DNA of 37,730 nucleotides from Bordetella parapertussis (GTDB taxonomy: Bacteria > Pseudomonadota > Gammaproteobacteria > Burkholderiales > SG8-39), in assembly GCA_945861875.1 (NCBI GenBank), contig CAMAWC010000036.1, positions 1 through 37,730 on the forward strand. The letters are read 5' to 3'. How positions within the stretch are numbered: the stretch's first letter is position 1; each line of letters begins with the position of its first letter. Positions 22,851-31,042 of this stretch are shown piece after piece. The position numbers and the translations under genes are program-made. The notes under the pieces are model-generated. The model was not told the DNA's origin and did no database searches. It saw only the letters and a program-made list of their open reading frames with translations.

Positions 22851-23803
22851 TTGGCAGCCCCTCCCTTAGCGGCGCCGATGCGCAGGCGCTCGTTGATGGA
22901 GAGCAGCCCGCCGGGCAGCCAGATCATCAAGGCCACCACGGCGATGCCGAACACCGCGAGGTACCAGTTCTGCATGAAGCGCAGCCACTCGGGCAGCAGC
23001 ACGATCATCACCGCTCCGAGCACCGGTCCGAGGAAGCGGCCCGATCCGCCGACGATGACGGCGAGCAGCATCATCAGCGACGAGGAAAGGTGAAAGGGCG
23101 CCGGCTCGATGAATTGCACCAGGGTGGCGAAAAACACACCGCCAAAGCCGGCGCAGGCCGCGCCTATGGCAAAGGCGAGCAGCGTATAGGCGGTGATGTT
23201 GATGCCCAGGCTCTCGGCGCGGATCGGGTTGTCGCGCAGCGCCGCGAAGGCGCGGCCCCAGGGCGAGCGCAGCAGCCACCACAAGGCACCGATCAGCAGC
23301 AGCGTGTGGAACAGCGTGAACCAGAAAAACGGCAGCGACGGATCGAGCGAGAAGCCGAACAGGCCGGGTCGCGGCACGCCGGAAATGCCGAAGGTGCCGC
23401 CGGTGATTTTTTCCTCGTTGCGCATGATGAGGAATACCAGCACGTTAAAACCCAGCGTGGTAAAGGCGAGGTAATGGTGCTGCACGCGCAGCGCCGGGAA
23501 ACCGAGGACTATGCCGATGACAAAGCACACCACCGTGGCCAGCGGCAGCACGGCATAGAACGGCAGGCCCATCTTGAGGAAAATCGCCGCAATATAGGCG
23601 CCGATGCCGAAAAACGCCGCCTGTCCCAGCGACATCTGCCCGGCGTAACCGACGGTCAGGTTAAGGCCGAAAATCACCATCAGGTAGACGCAAAACAGCG
23701 TGCACAGGTACACGCCGTAGCTTTTCAGACCCAGCGGCAGCAGGGCGAATGCCGCCACCAACACGGCAAGCAGGGCATAGCGCGCGTTCGTGCCGAGCTT
23801 CAT
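22847..23803 (-). CDS. livM: LIV-type ABC transporter permease (LivM)
   Basis: A 318-residue permease with about nine hydrophobic segments. The family stretch LNLTVGYAGQMSLGQAAFFGIGAY is present near residues 45-70 and LRDNPIRAESLGINITAYTL, the coupling-helix region, near 190-210. The end RLRIG precedes a short Lys/Gly tail. Its start overlaps the livH stop (ATGA) and its stop overlaps the livG start. It forms the translocation channel with LivH. Confidence 0.92.
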   Translation of the reverse strand: MKLGTNARYALLAVLVAAFALLPLGLKSYGVYLCTLFCVYLMVIFGLNLTVGYAGQMSLGQAAFFGIGAYIAAIFLKMGLPFYAVLPLATVVCFVIGIVLGFPALRVQHHYLAFTTLGFNVLVFLIMRNEEKITGGTFGISGVPRPGLFGFSLDPSLPFFWFTLFHTLLLIGALWWLLRSPWGRAFAALRDNPIRAESLGINITAYTLLAFAIGAACAGFGGVFFATLVQFIEPAPFHLSSSLMMLLAVIVGGSGRFLGPVLGAVMIVLLPEWLRFMQNWYLAVFGIAVVALMIWLPGGLLSINERLRIGAAKGGAAK

Positions 23804-24678
23804 ACCTTGCGCTCCTCGGCCTTGCCGAGCAGTCCCTCGGGGCGGAACAGGATGACGACAAGGAACAGCATCAGCGCGACGCCCTCCTTGTAGGCCGGCG
23901 AAATGTAGAACCCGACCAGGTTCTCGAGCACGCCGATCAGCACGCCGCCCAGAAGCGCGCCGCGCGTCTGGTTGAAGCCGCCGATGATGGCGGCAAAAAA
24001 AGCCTTTTGCCCGAGCGAATCACCCATGTCGAATTTTGCAAGATAGGTGGGCGTAACGAGCAGCGCGGCGACACCGGCGAGCACGGCGTTGATCATGAAG
24101 GTGTAGAGCACCATGCGCTTGACGTTGATGCCCAGCACCCGGGCCGCATCGGTGTTCTGCGCCACCGCCTGCATGGCGCGGCCGGTAAGCGTGCGATCGA
24201 GCAGCGACTGGATGAGGACGACGATCAGGCCGGCGAGCAGCAGCGTGCCCACGTCGGCATACGACACGCTCACCCCGGCCAGCGACAACTGCCCCGCCGG
24301 GAAGGGATTGGGGAAGGGATGGGCCTCGGCGCTGTAGCCGGCCTTCATCAACTGCTTCATGCCTATCGACAGGCCCAGCGTGGCGATCACCAGCGGAATG
24401 ACGCCGTGGCGCAGCAACGGGTCGACAATCGCCAGCTTGAAACCGGCGCCCAGCACCAGCATCGCCACGGCGCAGGCGAGCAGGCAGGCCAGCCACAGCG
24501 GCGCGCCGATCACACTGATGAAAAACAGCATGAGAAAGGCCGGGACCATGACGAACTCGCCCTGGGCGAAGTTGATGGTGCCCGAGGCCTGCCACAACAG
24601 CGTGAAACCGAGGGCGGCCAGCGCATAAATGGCTCCGGCCGCCGCACCGGAAAGGATAAGTTGCAGGAAATCAGCCAT
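23800..24678 (-). CDS. livH: LIV-type ABC transporter permease (LivH)
   Basis: A 292-residue permease with about eight spans. The start MADFLQLILSGAAAGAIYAL and the GFTLLWQASGTINFAQGEF stretch are standard for LivH. The coupling region ALTGRAMQAVAQNTDAARVL-type sequence is seen around residues 180-200. The ATG at 24678 gives the conserved N-terminus; seven additional in-frame codons upstream look like leader sequence. It begins 30 bases after the SDR stop. It pairs with LivM in the membrane. Confidence 0.91.
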   Translation of the reverse strand: MADFLQLILSGAAAGAIYALAALGFTLLWQASGTINFAQGEFVMVPAFLMLFFISVIGAPLWLACLLACAVAMLVLGAGFKLAIVDPLLRHGVIPLVIATLGLSIGMKQLMKAGYSAEAHPFPNPFPAGQLSLAGVSVSYADVGTLLLAGLIVVLIQSLLDRTLTGRAMQAVAQNTDAARVLGINVKRMVLYTFMINAVLAGVAALLVTPTYLAKFDMGDSLGQKAFFAAIIGGFNQTRGALLGGVLIGVLENLVGFYISPAYKEGVALMLFLVVILFRPEGLLGKAEERKV

Positions 24679-24708
24679 GGCCGCACCCGGCCGCGCCACA
24701 GCGCATGT

Positions 24709-25476
24709 TCACAACACGCTGCCCATGCCGCCGTCGACGACGATTTGCTGGCCGGTGACGTAGGAAGATGCCCCCGAAGCGAGAAACACTGCAATACCGG
24801 CGAGGTCTTCGGGCTTGCCCCAGCGGTGCAGCGGCACACGGTTGTTGATGCGCTCGACAAAAGCCGTGTCCTTGCGCAAGGCGGCGGAGAGGTCGGTTTC
24901 AAAATAGCCCGGCGAAATGGCGTTGCAGGTGATGCCGTGTTCCCCTAGCTCGGCCGCGAGCGAGCGCGTGAGCCCGGCCAGCGCGGCTTTGGAGGCGGCG
25001 TAGGCATGGATGGTCGGCCGGCCGAGCAGGCCGGTAAGCGAGGCGGTGAAAATAATGCGGCCGTGGCGCTGGCGCATCATCGGGATGGCCGCCTGTTGCG
25101 CCAGCACGAATGCGGCGTCGAGATTGGTGTTCATGACGCGGCGCCAGTCCTCCATTTTCCAGTCCTTCAACGGACGCGCATGGTGGGTGCCGGCGTTGGC
25201 AATCAGGATGTCGAGGCGGCCGTGGCGGCTGGCGACCGCATCGACGCCGTCGCGCGCGGCCGCTTCGTCGGCGACATCAAACACCTCGGTATCAACGGCA
25301 AGTCCGCGTTCGCGCAGCGCCGCGGCGCGCGCCGCAAGGCTCACCGGGTCACGGCCGTTGATGACCACCGCGGCGCCGGCCTCGGCCAGCGCCTGCGCCA
25401 TTGCCGCACCCAGGCCGCGCGATGCGCCGGTGACAAGGGCGACCTGCCCGGTGAGCGAAAACATCGGGTGGGACAT
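24709..25476 (-). CDS. FabG/gluconate-5-dehydrogenase-like SDR
   Basis: A 255-residue classical SDR. TGASRGLG is at 16-23, NAG at 94-96, catalytic S146, Y159 and K163 (YAASK), and the VDGG tail (QIVVDGGMGSVL) is present. N40-G-R-D after the second strand fits NADP or NAD use. It lies between aroE (7 bases away) and livH, inside the transporter operon, so it probably acts on the imported compound or an intermediate. One candidate is an extra dehydrogenase for a quinate or shikimate stereoisomer or precursor. That role is inferred from position only. Confidence 0.85.
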   Translation of the reverse strand: MSHPMFSLTGQVALVTGASRGLGAAMAQALAEAGAAVVINGRDPVSLAARAAALRERGLAVDTEVFDVADEAAARDGVDAVASRHGRLDILIANAGTHHARPLKDWKMEDWRRVMNTNLDAAFVLAQQAAIPMMRQRHGRIIFTASLTGLLGRPTIHAYAASKAALAGLTRSLAAELGEHGITCNAISPGYFETDLSAALRKDTAFVERINNRVPLHRWGKPEDLAGIAVFLASGASSYVTGQQIVVDGGMGSVL

Positions 25477-25483
25477 GGCCGGA

Positions 25484-26326
25484 CTAGAGCGTGGCTTCGA
25501 CGGCGCGCCGCAGTTCGGGCGTGATTTCCGGCATCACGCCAAACCAGGCCTTGAATGCCGGCCGCGCCTGGTTAAGCAGCATGCCCAGGCCGTTGACGGT
25601 GGCGTTGCCGCGCGAGCGCGCCGCCGCAAGCAGCGGCGTTTCGAGCGGCACATAAACGACATCGGACACCAGTGCGTGGGCGGGCAGTTTGGCGAGGCTA
25701 AGTTCCAGCGGCGGCTGACCCACCATGCCCTGGCTGGTGGTGTTGACGAGCAGCGCCACGTCGGCGAGTGCATCGTTGCGTTCCTCCCAGGGCACGGCCC
25801 TGACCGGCGATCCGAACTCCCTGGCAAGATCCTGCGCCCGCTGCGCGGTACGATTGGCAAGGCGGATTTCGCGCGCACCGCGATCGGCCAGCCCGGCGAT
25901 CACGGCACGCGCAGCACCGCCGGCGCCCAGCACGGTAACCGGCCCGGCGTCTGCGCGCCAGTCGGGCTTGGCATCGAGCAGGCTCTGGATATAGCCGAAA
26001 CCGTCGTTGTTGAAACCGCTCAGGCTGCCGTCGGCCTCGACGACGATGGTATTGATGGCGCCGATGCGCCGCGCAACCGGATCGACGCGGTCGACCATTT
26101 GCATCGCGGCGATTTTGTGCGGGACGGTGACGTTGCAGCCGGCAAAACCCAGCGCCACCAATCCGGGCAGCGCCGCGGACAAGCGTGCGGGGTCAACCGG
26201 CAGGAGGACGTAGGAACCGGACAGGCCGTAATGCCTGATCCAGTAATTGTGCAGCGTGGGTGAACGCGAATGCGACACCGGCCAGCCCATCACGCCGGCA
26301 AGCACGAACTTTTTGGCTTCAGCCAT
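25484..26326 (-). CDS. aroE: Shikimate dehydrogenase (AroE, NADP-type)
   Basis: A 280-residue AroE. The substrate motif GWPVSHSRSPTLHN is at 14-27, catalytic K71 in NVTVPHK, and D108 in GFNNDGFG. The nucleotide fold has LGAGGAAR and the NADP-binding NRT motif (LANRTAQRA, 157-165), followed by NTTSQGM. E. coli AroE and YdiB share this plan. Because it sits between the binding-protein gene and livHMGF, it is likely catabolic rather than the housekeeping copy. Together with the NAD-type paralogue at the operon end it supplies 3-dehydroshikimate (or 3-dehydroquinate). Confidence 0.9.
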   Translation of the reverse strand: MAEAKKFVLAGVMGWPVSHSRSPTLHNYWIRHYGLSGSYVLLPVDPARLSAALPGLVALGFAGCNVTVPHKIAAMQMVDRVDPVARRIGAINTIVVEADGSLSGFNNDGFGYIQSLLDAKPDWRADAGPVTVLGAGGAARAVIAGLADRGAREIRLANRTAQRAQDLAREFGSPVRAVPWEERNDALADVALLVNTTSQGMVGQPPLELSLAKLPAHALVSDVVYVPLETPLLAAARSRGNATVNGLGMLLNQARPAFKAWFGVMPEITPELRRAVEATL

Positions 26327-26407
26327 GCGGGCGTATTCCGGGAAATTTACTTGCTGGAATCGTCACCGGCCGCGGGCAAGCATGGCAGCCGGTGACGCCC
26401 TTATCGC

Positions 26408-27550
26408 TTACTTCCCTACCGGCGGCAGGGTTTCGGTCACCACCTGCTTGCCGCCGACCACCTTGGTGAGGAAGCTCTCGCGATCGAGGTCGCCGTTCTG
26501 GTCGAAACGCACGTCCATCATCACGCCGGGATATTCCTTGTAGGTGAGCTTGACGCCGTGCATCGCCTTGGCGAAAGCCTTCTGGTCGAACTTGCCGATT
26601 TTTTCGGTGACCGCCTTGACGATGTACATGCCGGTGTAGCCCTTGATGCCGTTGTGGTCCGACCTGGACTTGAATTCCTTCTGGAATTTGGCGTCGAAGG
26701 CGCGGAACTGCGGCAGCGGCGCATCGGCGCTGAGACCGACGTGTGCGATGGCGCCGTTGGCCGCCTCGCCTGCAAGCTCGATCACCTTCTGGCTGGTGAG
26801 CACCGTCTCGCCGATAACCGGTTTGGCGTAGCCCTGTTTGCGCAACTCGCGCAGCAGGCGCGCCGATTCTTCCTCGTTGGTATAGGCAAACAGGGCATCG
26901 GCGTTGGACTGCTTGACCTTGAGCACCGCGCCGGAGAAGTCGATCTGGCCCGGGTCGGTCGAAACGTCGGCGGCGATCTTGATGCCGCGCGCTTCGAGCG
27001 ATTTGATGATCAGGTCGCGCCCGCCCTTGCCAAAGTCGTTGTTGACCCAGATCAGGTCGACGGTTTTCGCCTTCACGTTGTCCTTGATGTAGTTGGCGAT
27101 CTTGGGCATCGCCGTCGACTGGGTGAAGGAGGTGCGGAAGATAAAGGGATTGCCCTGCTGCGTGATGTTGGCCGCCTCTCCGCCGGTGAAATTGGGGATT
27201 TCAGCGCGCTTGGTCTCGACCATGCTGACGATGATCGAGCCGGAGAACACCGGGCCCATCACCACATAAGCGCCCATGTCGACGGCCTTTTGCGCCAGCG
27301 CCTTGGCCACGCCGGGATTGCTTTGCGTGTCCATCGAGGTGTATTCGATCTTGCGGCCGAGAATACCGCCGGAGGCGTTGATTTCCTTGACCGCAAGCTT
27401 CACGCCGTTGTCAAAATTGGTGCCCGAAGTGGTGCCGGTGCCGGATAACTCGACCAGGCCGACGATCACCACCGGCTTGCCCTGCGCCGATGCCAGCAAG
27501 GGAGCGGCAAGTGCCAGCGCCGCGGCCAGATTCCTGAGTTTCACGTTCAT
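26408..27550 (-). CDS. livK: LIV-type periplasmic substrate-binding protein (LivK-like)
   Basis: A 380-residue periplasmic binding protein. The signal peptide MNVKLRNLAAALALAAPLLA ends before QGKPVVIVGLVELSG. The mature part has the two-lobed HAAT fold: GVKLAVKEINASGGILGRKI, PGVAKALAQKAVDMGAYVVM and GPVFSGSIIVSMV. The ligand should be captured in the periplasm and passed to LivHM. It is the first gene of the leftward operon and lies divergent from the IclR regulator with a 263-base gap holding its likely operator. A shikimate- or quinate-type ligand is proposed from the neighbours; leucine-type amino acids cannot be ruled out by sequence alone. Confidence 0.88.
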   Translation of the reverse strand: MNVKLRNLAAALALAAPLLASAQGKPVVIVGLVELSGTGTTSGTNFDNGVKLAVKEINASGGILGRKIEYTSMDTQSNPGVAKALAQKAVDMGAYVVMGPVFSGSIIVSMVETKRAEIPNFTGGEAANITQQGNPFIFRTSFTQSTAMPKIANYIKDNVKAKTVDLIWVNNDFGKGGRDLIIKSLEARGIKIAADVSTDPGQIDFSGAVLKVKQSNADALFAYTNEEESARLLRELRKQGYAKPVIGETVLTSQKVIELAGEAANGAIAHVGLSADAPLPQFRAFDAKFQKEFKSRSDHNGIKGYTGMYIVKAVTEKIGKFDQKAFAKAMHGVKLTYKEYPGVMMDVRFDQNGDLDRESFLTKVVGGKQVVTETLPPVGK

Positions 27551-27723
27551 GTTTCCTCCTGTTGTTTGCTGATTACTGCGATTGGTACGACCCGGCACCG
27601 TTCGTCGCGATGCGCAAGCCGCCTATTCTATTCGCTGGCTCGGCCCGCGTCACTGCGCACGGTCGGAAATGTGCATCGCCCTGCCGCGGGTTTGGGCGAC
27701 TACTCTCGATTATTCTCAGATAA

Positions 27724-27763
27724 TTTGTGCGATAATCGAACAAATATCTATTTATCGGACAAA
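27724..27763. promoter_or_regulatory. Triple 10-bp operator of PcaU/PobR type
   Basis: Three near-identical half sites are present: TTTGTGCGAT (27724-27733, inverted), ATCGAACAAA (27735-27744) and ATCGGACAAA (27754-27763). The first two form a palindrome around a single A with 9 of 10 pairs matching; the third is a direct repeat starting 19 bases after the second. PcaU and PobR are known to bind a GTTCG...CGCAC palindrome plus a third repeat at similar spacing. The site lies between the divergent binding-protein operon and the IclR-family gene, so it could control both arms. Confidence 0.7.
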
Positions 27764-27813
27764 TGGTATATGATCGTTCCCGTTACGTCAACCAGCCGGA
27801 AACACTGAAGCGC

Positions 27814-28647
27814 ATGAGCAGGCAAGCAACTGCCCGACACCCGGACGGCGCCACGGCCTTGCCCGTGACCGAGATAGAGTCATGGAGCGGCGACCCGAAC
27901 TTCATGAGTTCGCTCGCCCGCGGCCTCGCGGTGGTGCGCGGCTTTTCCCAGGAAAACCGCAGCATGTCGGTGTCCCAGCTCAGCCAAAAAACCGGCATTC
28001 CGCGCGCCGCCGTGCGCCGCTGCCTCTATACGCTGGAAAAAATGGGCTATGTCTCCTCGGGCGACGGCAGCCAGTACGCGCTAAGGCCAAAACTCCTCGG
28101 CCTGGGCCATGCCTACCTGTCCTCCACGCCCATGGTGGTGACCGCGCAACCGTTTCTCGACCGCGTCGGCGAGGCGGTGCACGAGTCCTGCTCGATGGCC
28201 ACCCTCGATGGCGAGGAGATTCTCTATGTCGCCCGCTCGGTCAGTTCGCGCATCATTTCCATGTCGCTCAATGTCGGCAGCCGCCTGCCGGCGTATTGCA
28301 CCTCGATCGGCCACATCCTGCTCGCCCACCTTCCGGCGGCGGACCTGGACGATTACCTTGCAAACACCAGCCTGAAGCGCTTCACCGAACGCACCGTCAC
28401 CTCACCCGGGGAGCTGCGCCAGTTGCTGGTCACGGTGCGCGAACAGGGATACGCCATCGCCGACCAGCAGATGGAATTGGGCGTACGTTCCATCGCCGTG
28501 CCGGTGAGGAACAGCGCCGGTGTCGTGGTGGCCGGCATCAACGTCATCGTGCAGACCGCGCGGGGAACAATGCGCGACATGAAAACCCGCTACCTGCCGC
28601 CGCTGCGCAGCGCCGCGGACGACCTGGGCGCGCAGCTGCCGCCCTGA
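27814..28647 (+). CDS. IclR-family regulator, PcaR/PcaU/PobR type
   Basis: A 277-residue transcription factor. An N-terminal winged helix (residues 30-92: SSLARGLAVVRGF, SVSQLSQKTGIPRAAVRRCL) precedes the effector domain beginning LGLGHAYLSSTPM. Further on are SISLxVGSRLPAYCTSIGH-type sequence and QQMELGVRSIAVPV. These stretches match the PcaR/PcaU/PobR subgroup that responds to protocatechuate-pathway compounds. The ATG at 27814 is chosen because an alternative ATG at 27763 falls on the operator. It leads a + strand unit with the two dehydroshikimate dehydratase genes, 17 bases before the next start. It probably senses the substrate or protocatechuate. Confidence 0.88.
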   Translation: MSRQATARHPDGATALPVTEIESWSGDPNFMSSLARGLAVVRGFSQENRSMSVSQLSQKTGIPRAAVRRCLYTLEKMGYVSSGDGSQYALRPKLLGLGHAYLSSTPMVVTAQPFLDRVGEAVHESCSMATLDGEEILYVARSVSSRIISMSLNVGSRLPAYCTSIGHILLAHLPAADLDDYLANTSLKRFTERTVTSPGELRQLLVTVREQGYAIADQQMELGVRSIAVPVRNSAGVVVAGINVIVQTARGTMRDMKTRYLPPLRSAADDLGAQLPP

Positions 28648-28664
28648 ACCCGAAAGGAACAACC

Positions 28665-29549
28665 ATGACCGTACAGGAACGCAATCCCCAGGCCAGCAAT
28701 CCGCTCGGAATGGACGGCATCGAATTCATCGAATACGCCACCTCGCAACCGCAGGCGCTGGGCGCGGTGTTGCAGCAGCTGGGCTTCATGCCGGTGGCGC
28801 GGCACCGTTCGCGCGAAGTGGTGCTCTACCGGCAGGGCACGATGAACCTGATCGTCAACGCCCATCCCGATGCCCTGCCCGGTCTCGCCGCCCCCTCAAG
28901 CGCACCGGAGTTGGTGGCAATGGCATTTCGCGTGCGCGACGCCGGCGCCGCCTGGCGCCATGCGCTCGAACTCGGGGCCTGGGAAATGCCGGCGCGCGCT
29001 GCAGCCATGGAACTGAGCATCCCCGGTATCCACGGCGTCGGCGACAGCCTGATTTATTTTGTCGACCGCTACAAGGATTTTTCCATTTACGACGTCGATT
29101 TCGTGCCCATTCCCGGGGTGGAGCGCAACCCACCGGCGATCGCCGGCTTGCACTACTTCGGCGTGGTGCAGGCGATCTTCGGTGACAGGACGGCCGACTG
29201 GATCGACTTTTACCAGAACCTGTTCGGATTTTCGGTGCTGCCGGGCGGCCGTTATTTTGGCGTGCTGCCCAAGGGCACCCTGCTCGAGAGCCCCTGCCAC
29301 AAGTTCTACCTGCAACTGATCGAACCGCCGCCGGGTTCGGAGGACATCCAGTGGGAGGAGCGGCTGTTGCGCGTCGGCCTCGGTGCGGCCGACGTGCCGG
29401 TGGCGGTGGCGGCGCTGCGCGAGCGCGGCGTGGTGTTCATCGACCGCGGCGCGGTCCAGCCCAGCGACAAGGGCGCCCTCACCCAGGTCTACCTCGGTGA
29501 CACGACCTTCGAGCTCGTTCACAGCCACCTTAAACTCCCTGAGGCCTGA
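28665..29549 (+). CDS. VOC/HPPD-like protein (QuiC/QsuB C-terminal-domain homologue)
   Basis: A 294-residue protein of two vicinal-oxygen-chelate repeats, resembling 4-hydroxyphenylpyruvate dioxygenase (HPPD). In many bacteria this domain is fused to the C-terminus of 3-dehydroshikimate dehydratase (QuiC/QsuB); here it is a separate gene upstream of the dehydratase. Of the HPPD iron ligands, H163 (GLHYFGV) and E283 (FELVHS) are present, but the middle His appears to be R236 (LLRVGLG). Dioxygenase activity is therefore doubtful and a structural or regulatory role with the dehydratase is more likely. AAAGGA lies 6 bases before the ATG. The next gene starts 12 bases after its stop. Confidence 0.8.
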   Translation: MTVQERNPQASNPLGMDGIEFIEYATSQPQALGAVLQQLGFMPVARHRSREVVLYRQGTMNLIVNAHPDALPGLAAPSSAPELVAMAFRVRDAGAAWRHALELGAWEMPARAAAMELSIPGIHGVGDSLIYFVDRYKDFSIYDVDFVPIPGVERNPPAIAGLHYFGVVQAIFGDRTADWIDFYQNLFGFSVLPGGRYFGVLPKGTLLESPCHKFYLQLIEPPPGSEDIQWEERLLRVGLGAADVPVAVAALRERGVVFIDRGAVQPSDKGALTQVYLGDTTFELVHSHLKLPEA

Positions 29550-29561
29550 GCGGGGATCACC

Positions 29562-30431
29562 ATGAACCAGGACCATTTCGGCATGGACACCATCACGCTG
29601 GCCGGCCCGCTTGAGGCCAAGCTGCGCGCCGTGCGCGATGCCGGCTTTACCCAGATCATGCTGTCGGCGCGCGATATCGCCGGCCATCCCGGCGGCGAAA
29701 CGGCGGCCATCGCCGCGGTGCGCGACAGCGGCCTGCGCGTCACCGGGTTCCAAGTGTTGCGCGACTACGAGGGCCTGTCCGGGCACCTGCACGACTACAA
29801 GGTGGACATCGCCAAGGCCATGCTGCGCATGTGCCGCGCGCTCGATTCCAACGTGCTGCTGATCTGCTCGTCCTCATCGCCGCACGCCAGCGGGGCGCCG
29901 GATGCGTTGGCGCGCGACATGCAAAAACTCGCCATGCTGGCCGTGCCGCTCGGAATCCGCGTCGCCTACGAGGCCTTGTCCTGGGGACTGCACGTCAACG
30001 AATTCATGCAGGCCTGGAACATTGTCGAACGCGCCGGCCGCGCCAACCTCGGCCTCGCCCTCGATTCCTTTCATGTGCTCGCCACCAACAGCCGCACCGA
30101 AAGCCTGGAGGAAATCAACCCGGAAAAGATTTTCCTGGTGCAACTGGCCGACTTCATGTGGCAGGAAACCCCCTCGCCCGAGGAGCGCATGAACACGGCG
30201 CGCCACTTTCGCGTCTTTCCCGGCGAGGGCGTGCACAGCGCCCAGGTGGCGGACATGGTGAGGCGGCTCGACCAGATGGGCTACCGCGGCGACTACAGTT
30301 TCGAGGTGTTTAACGACGATTACGTGCAACTGCCGCTGTCGACTGTCGCCGAGCGGGCGCGCCGCTCGGTCAAGTGGCTTACCGGGCAGGTGTCGCGGCG
30401 CAGCCTGCCGGTGCGCAAAAACGTGCTTTAA
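29562..30431 (+). CDS. quiC: 3-dehydroshikimate dehydratase (AsbF/QuiC N-terminal type)
   Basis: A 289-residue TIM-barrel enzyme of the sugar-phosphate isomerase/epimerase superfamily that dehydrates 3-dehydroshikimate to protocatechuate. Metal ligands fall at the expected places: E137 (YEALSWG), D168 and H171 (LALDSFHVL), Q194 (VQLADF) and E248 (YSFEVFND). The FRVFPGEG loop also fits. It lacks the fused HPPD domain of QuiC/QsuB, which is encoded separately just upstream. Its stop overlaps the stop of a convergent DUF2946-like gene (TTAA shared). With the two shikimate/quinate dehydrogenases across the regulator, it completes a shikimate-to-protocatechuate route. Confidence 0.87.
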   Translation: MNQDHFGMDTITLAGPLEAKLRAVRDAGFTQIMLSARDIAGHPGGETAAIAAVRDSGLRVTGFQVLRDYEGLSGHLHDYKVDIAKAMLRMCRALDSNVLLICSSSSPHASGAPDALARDMQKLAMLAVPLGIRVAYEALSWGLHVNEFMQAWNIVERAGRANLGLALDSFHVLATNSRTESLEEINPEKIFLVQLADFMWQETPSPEERMNTARHFRVFPGEGVHSAQVADMVRRLDQMGYRGDYSFEVFNDDYVQLPLSTVAERARRSVKWLTGQVSRRSLPVRKNVL

Positions 30432-31024
30432 CAGTCGGGCTGCCCCGGCGGCGGTGTTGGCGCCGGGCTAAACCCGAAGCGCGCGGCAAGCCCGGCCGAT
30501 GCGATCGCCCCAACCGGCACGCGGCCCCGCCCCACCCGGGCATGCAGCGCGGCGCCGCCCCCGCCGGCGGCGAGCGCCAGCAGCGCCGCCTCGCCCGCGG
30601 GACGCTGCTGATCGTCACAGATGCGTTCGAGCGCCTGCGCCAGGTCGCGGTCATCGAGCGTGCCGGCGCCAAGTTCGGTCTCGAGAATCACCCCCCCGGC
30701 ATCGTCCAGCCAGAGCGCGGTAACCGATTGCGCCAGCGCACCGGTGTGGGCAAGCACGCTGTCGCCCTCCAGCCGGTAGACCAGCGGCAAGCCGTGCAGG
30801 GTGACGAACACGCGCTGCGGGCCGTTCTGGAAAAACCAGCGGCCGGCGTCGTCGTGCTGGTAATTGCGACCGATGAATTCGCCCACCGCCTTGTTGCCAA
30901 TGCGCTCAAAGCCGCCGCTGCGGCCCTTTACCAGCCAGTTGCCGCGGCGGTCGAGGGCGAGCCAGCCGTAGACATCGGGGACGTCCGGCCAGCGCGCCAT
31001 GCTGCGAATGACAATTTCATCCAT
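30428..31024 (-). CDS. DUF2946-like protein of unknown function
   Basis: A 198-residue soluble protein starting MDEIVIRSMARWPDVPDVYG, then WLALDRRGNW, FIGRNYQHDDAGRWFFQNGP and QRVFVTLHGLPLVYRL. This pattern is widespread in Betaproteobacteria and, as I recall, is annotated DUF2946. The second half is Ala/Gly-rich and contains LDDRDLAQALE. There is no signal peptide or membrane span. It is downstream of the TIGR02444-like gene by 18 bases, so the two may share a transcript. Function unknown. Confidence 0.7.
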   Translation of the reverse strand: MDEIVIRSMARWPDVPDVYGWLALDRRGNWLVKGRSGGFERIGNKAVGEFIGRNYQHDDAGRWFFQNGPQRVFVTLHGLPLVYRLEGDSVLAHTGALAQSVTALWLDDAGGVILETELGAGTLDDRDLAQALERICDDQQRPAGEAALLALAAGGGGAALHARVGRGRVPVGAIASAGLAARFGFSPAPTPPPGQPDC

Positions 31025-31042
31025 ACATCCCTTGCGCCGGGC

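Noticed and set aside
23090..24948. Long + strand frames across livM, livH and the SDR gene
   Set aside because: They are Gln/Arg/His-rich shadows of the membrane proteins on the other strand, with no ribosome-binding sites or domains.
27763..27813. Earlier ATG start for the IclR regulator
   Set aside because: The ATG at 27763 uses the last base of the third operator half site and lacks a ribosome-binding site; the 17 extra residues do not look like part of the family.
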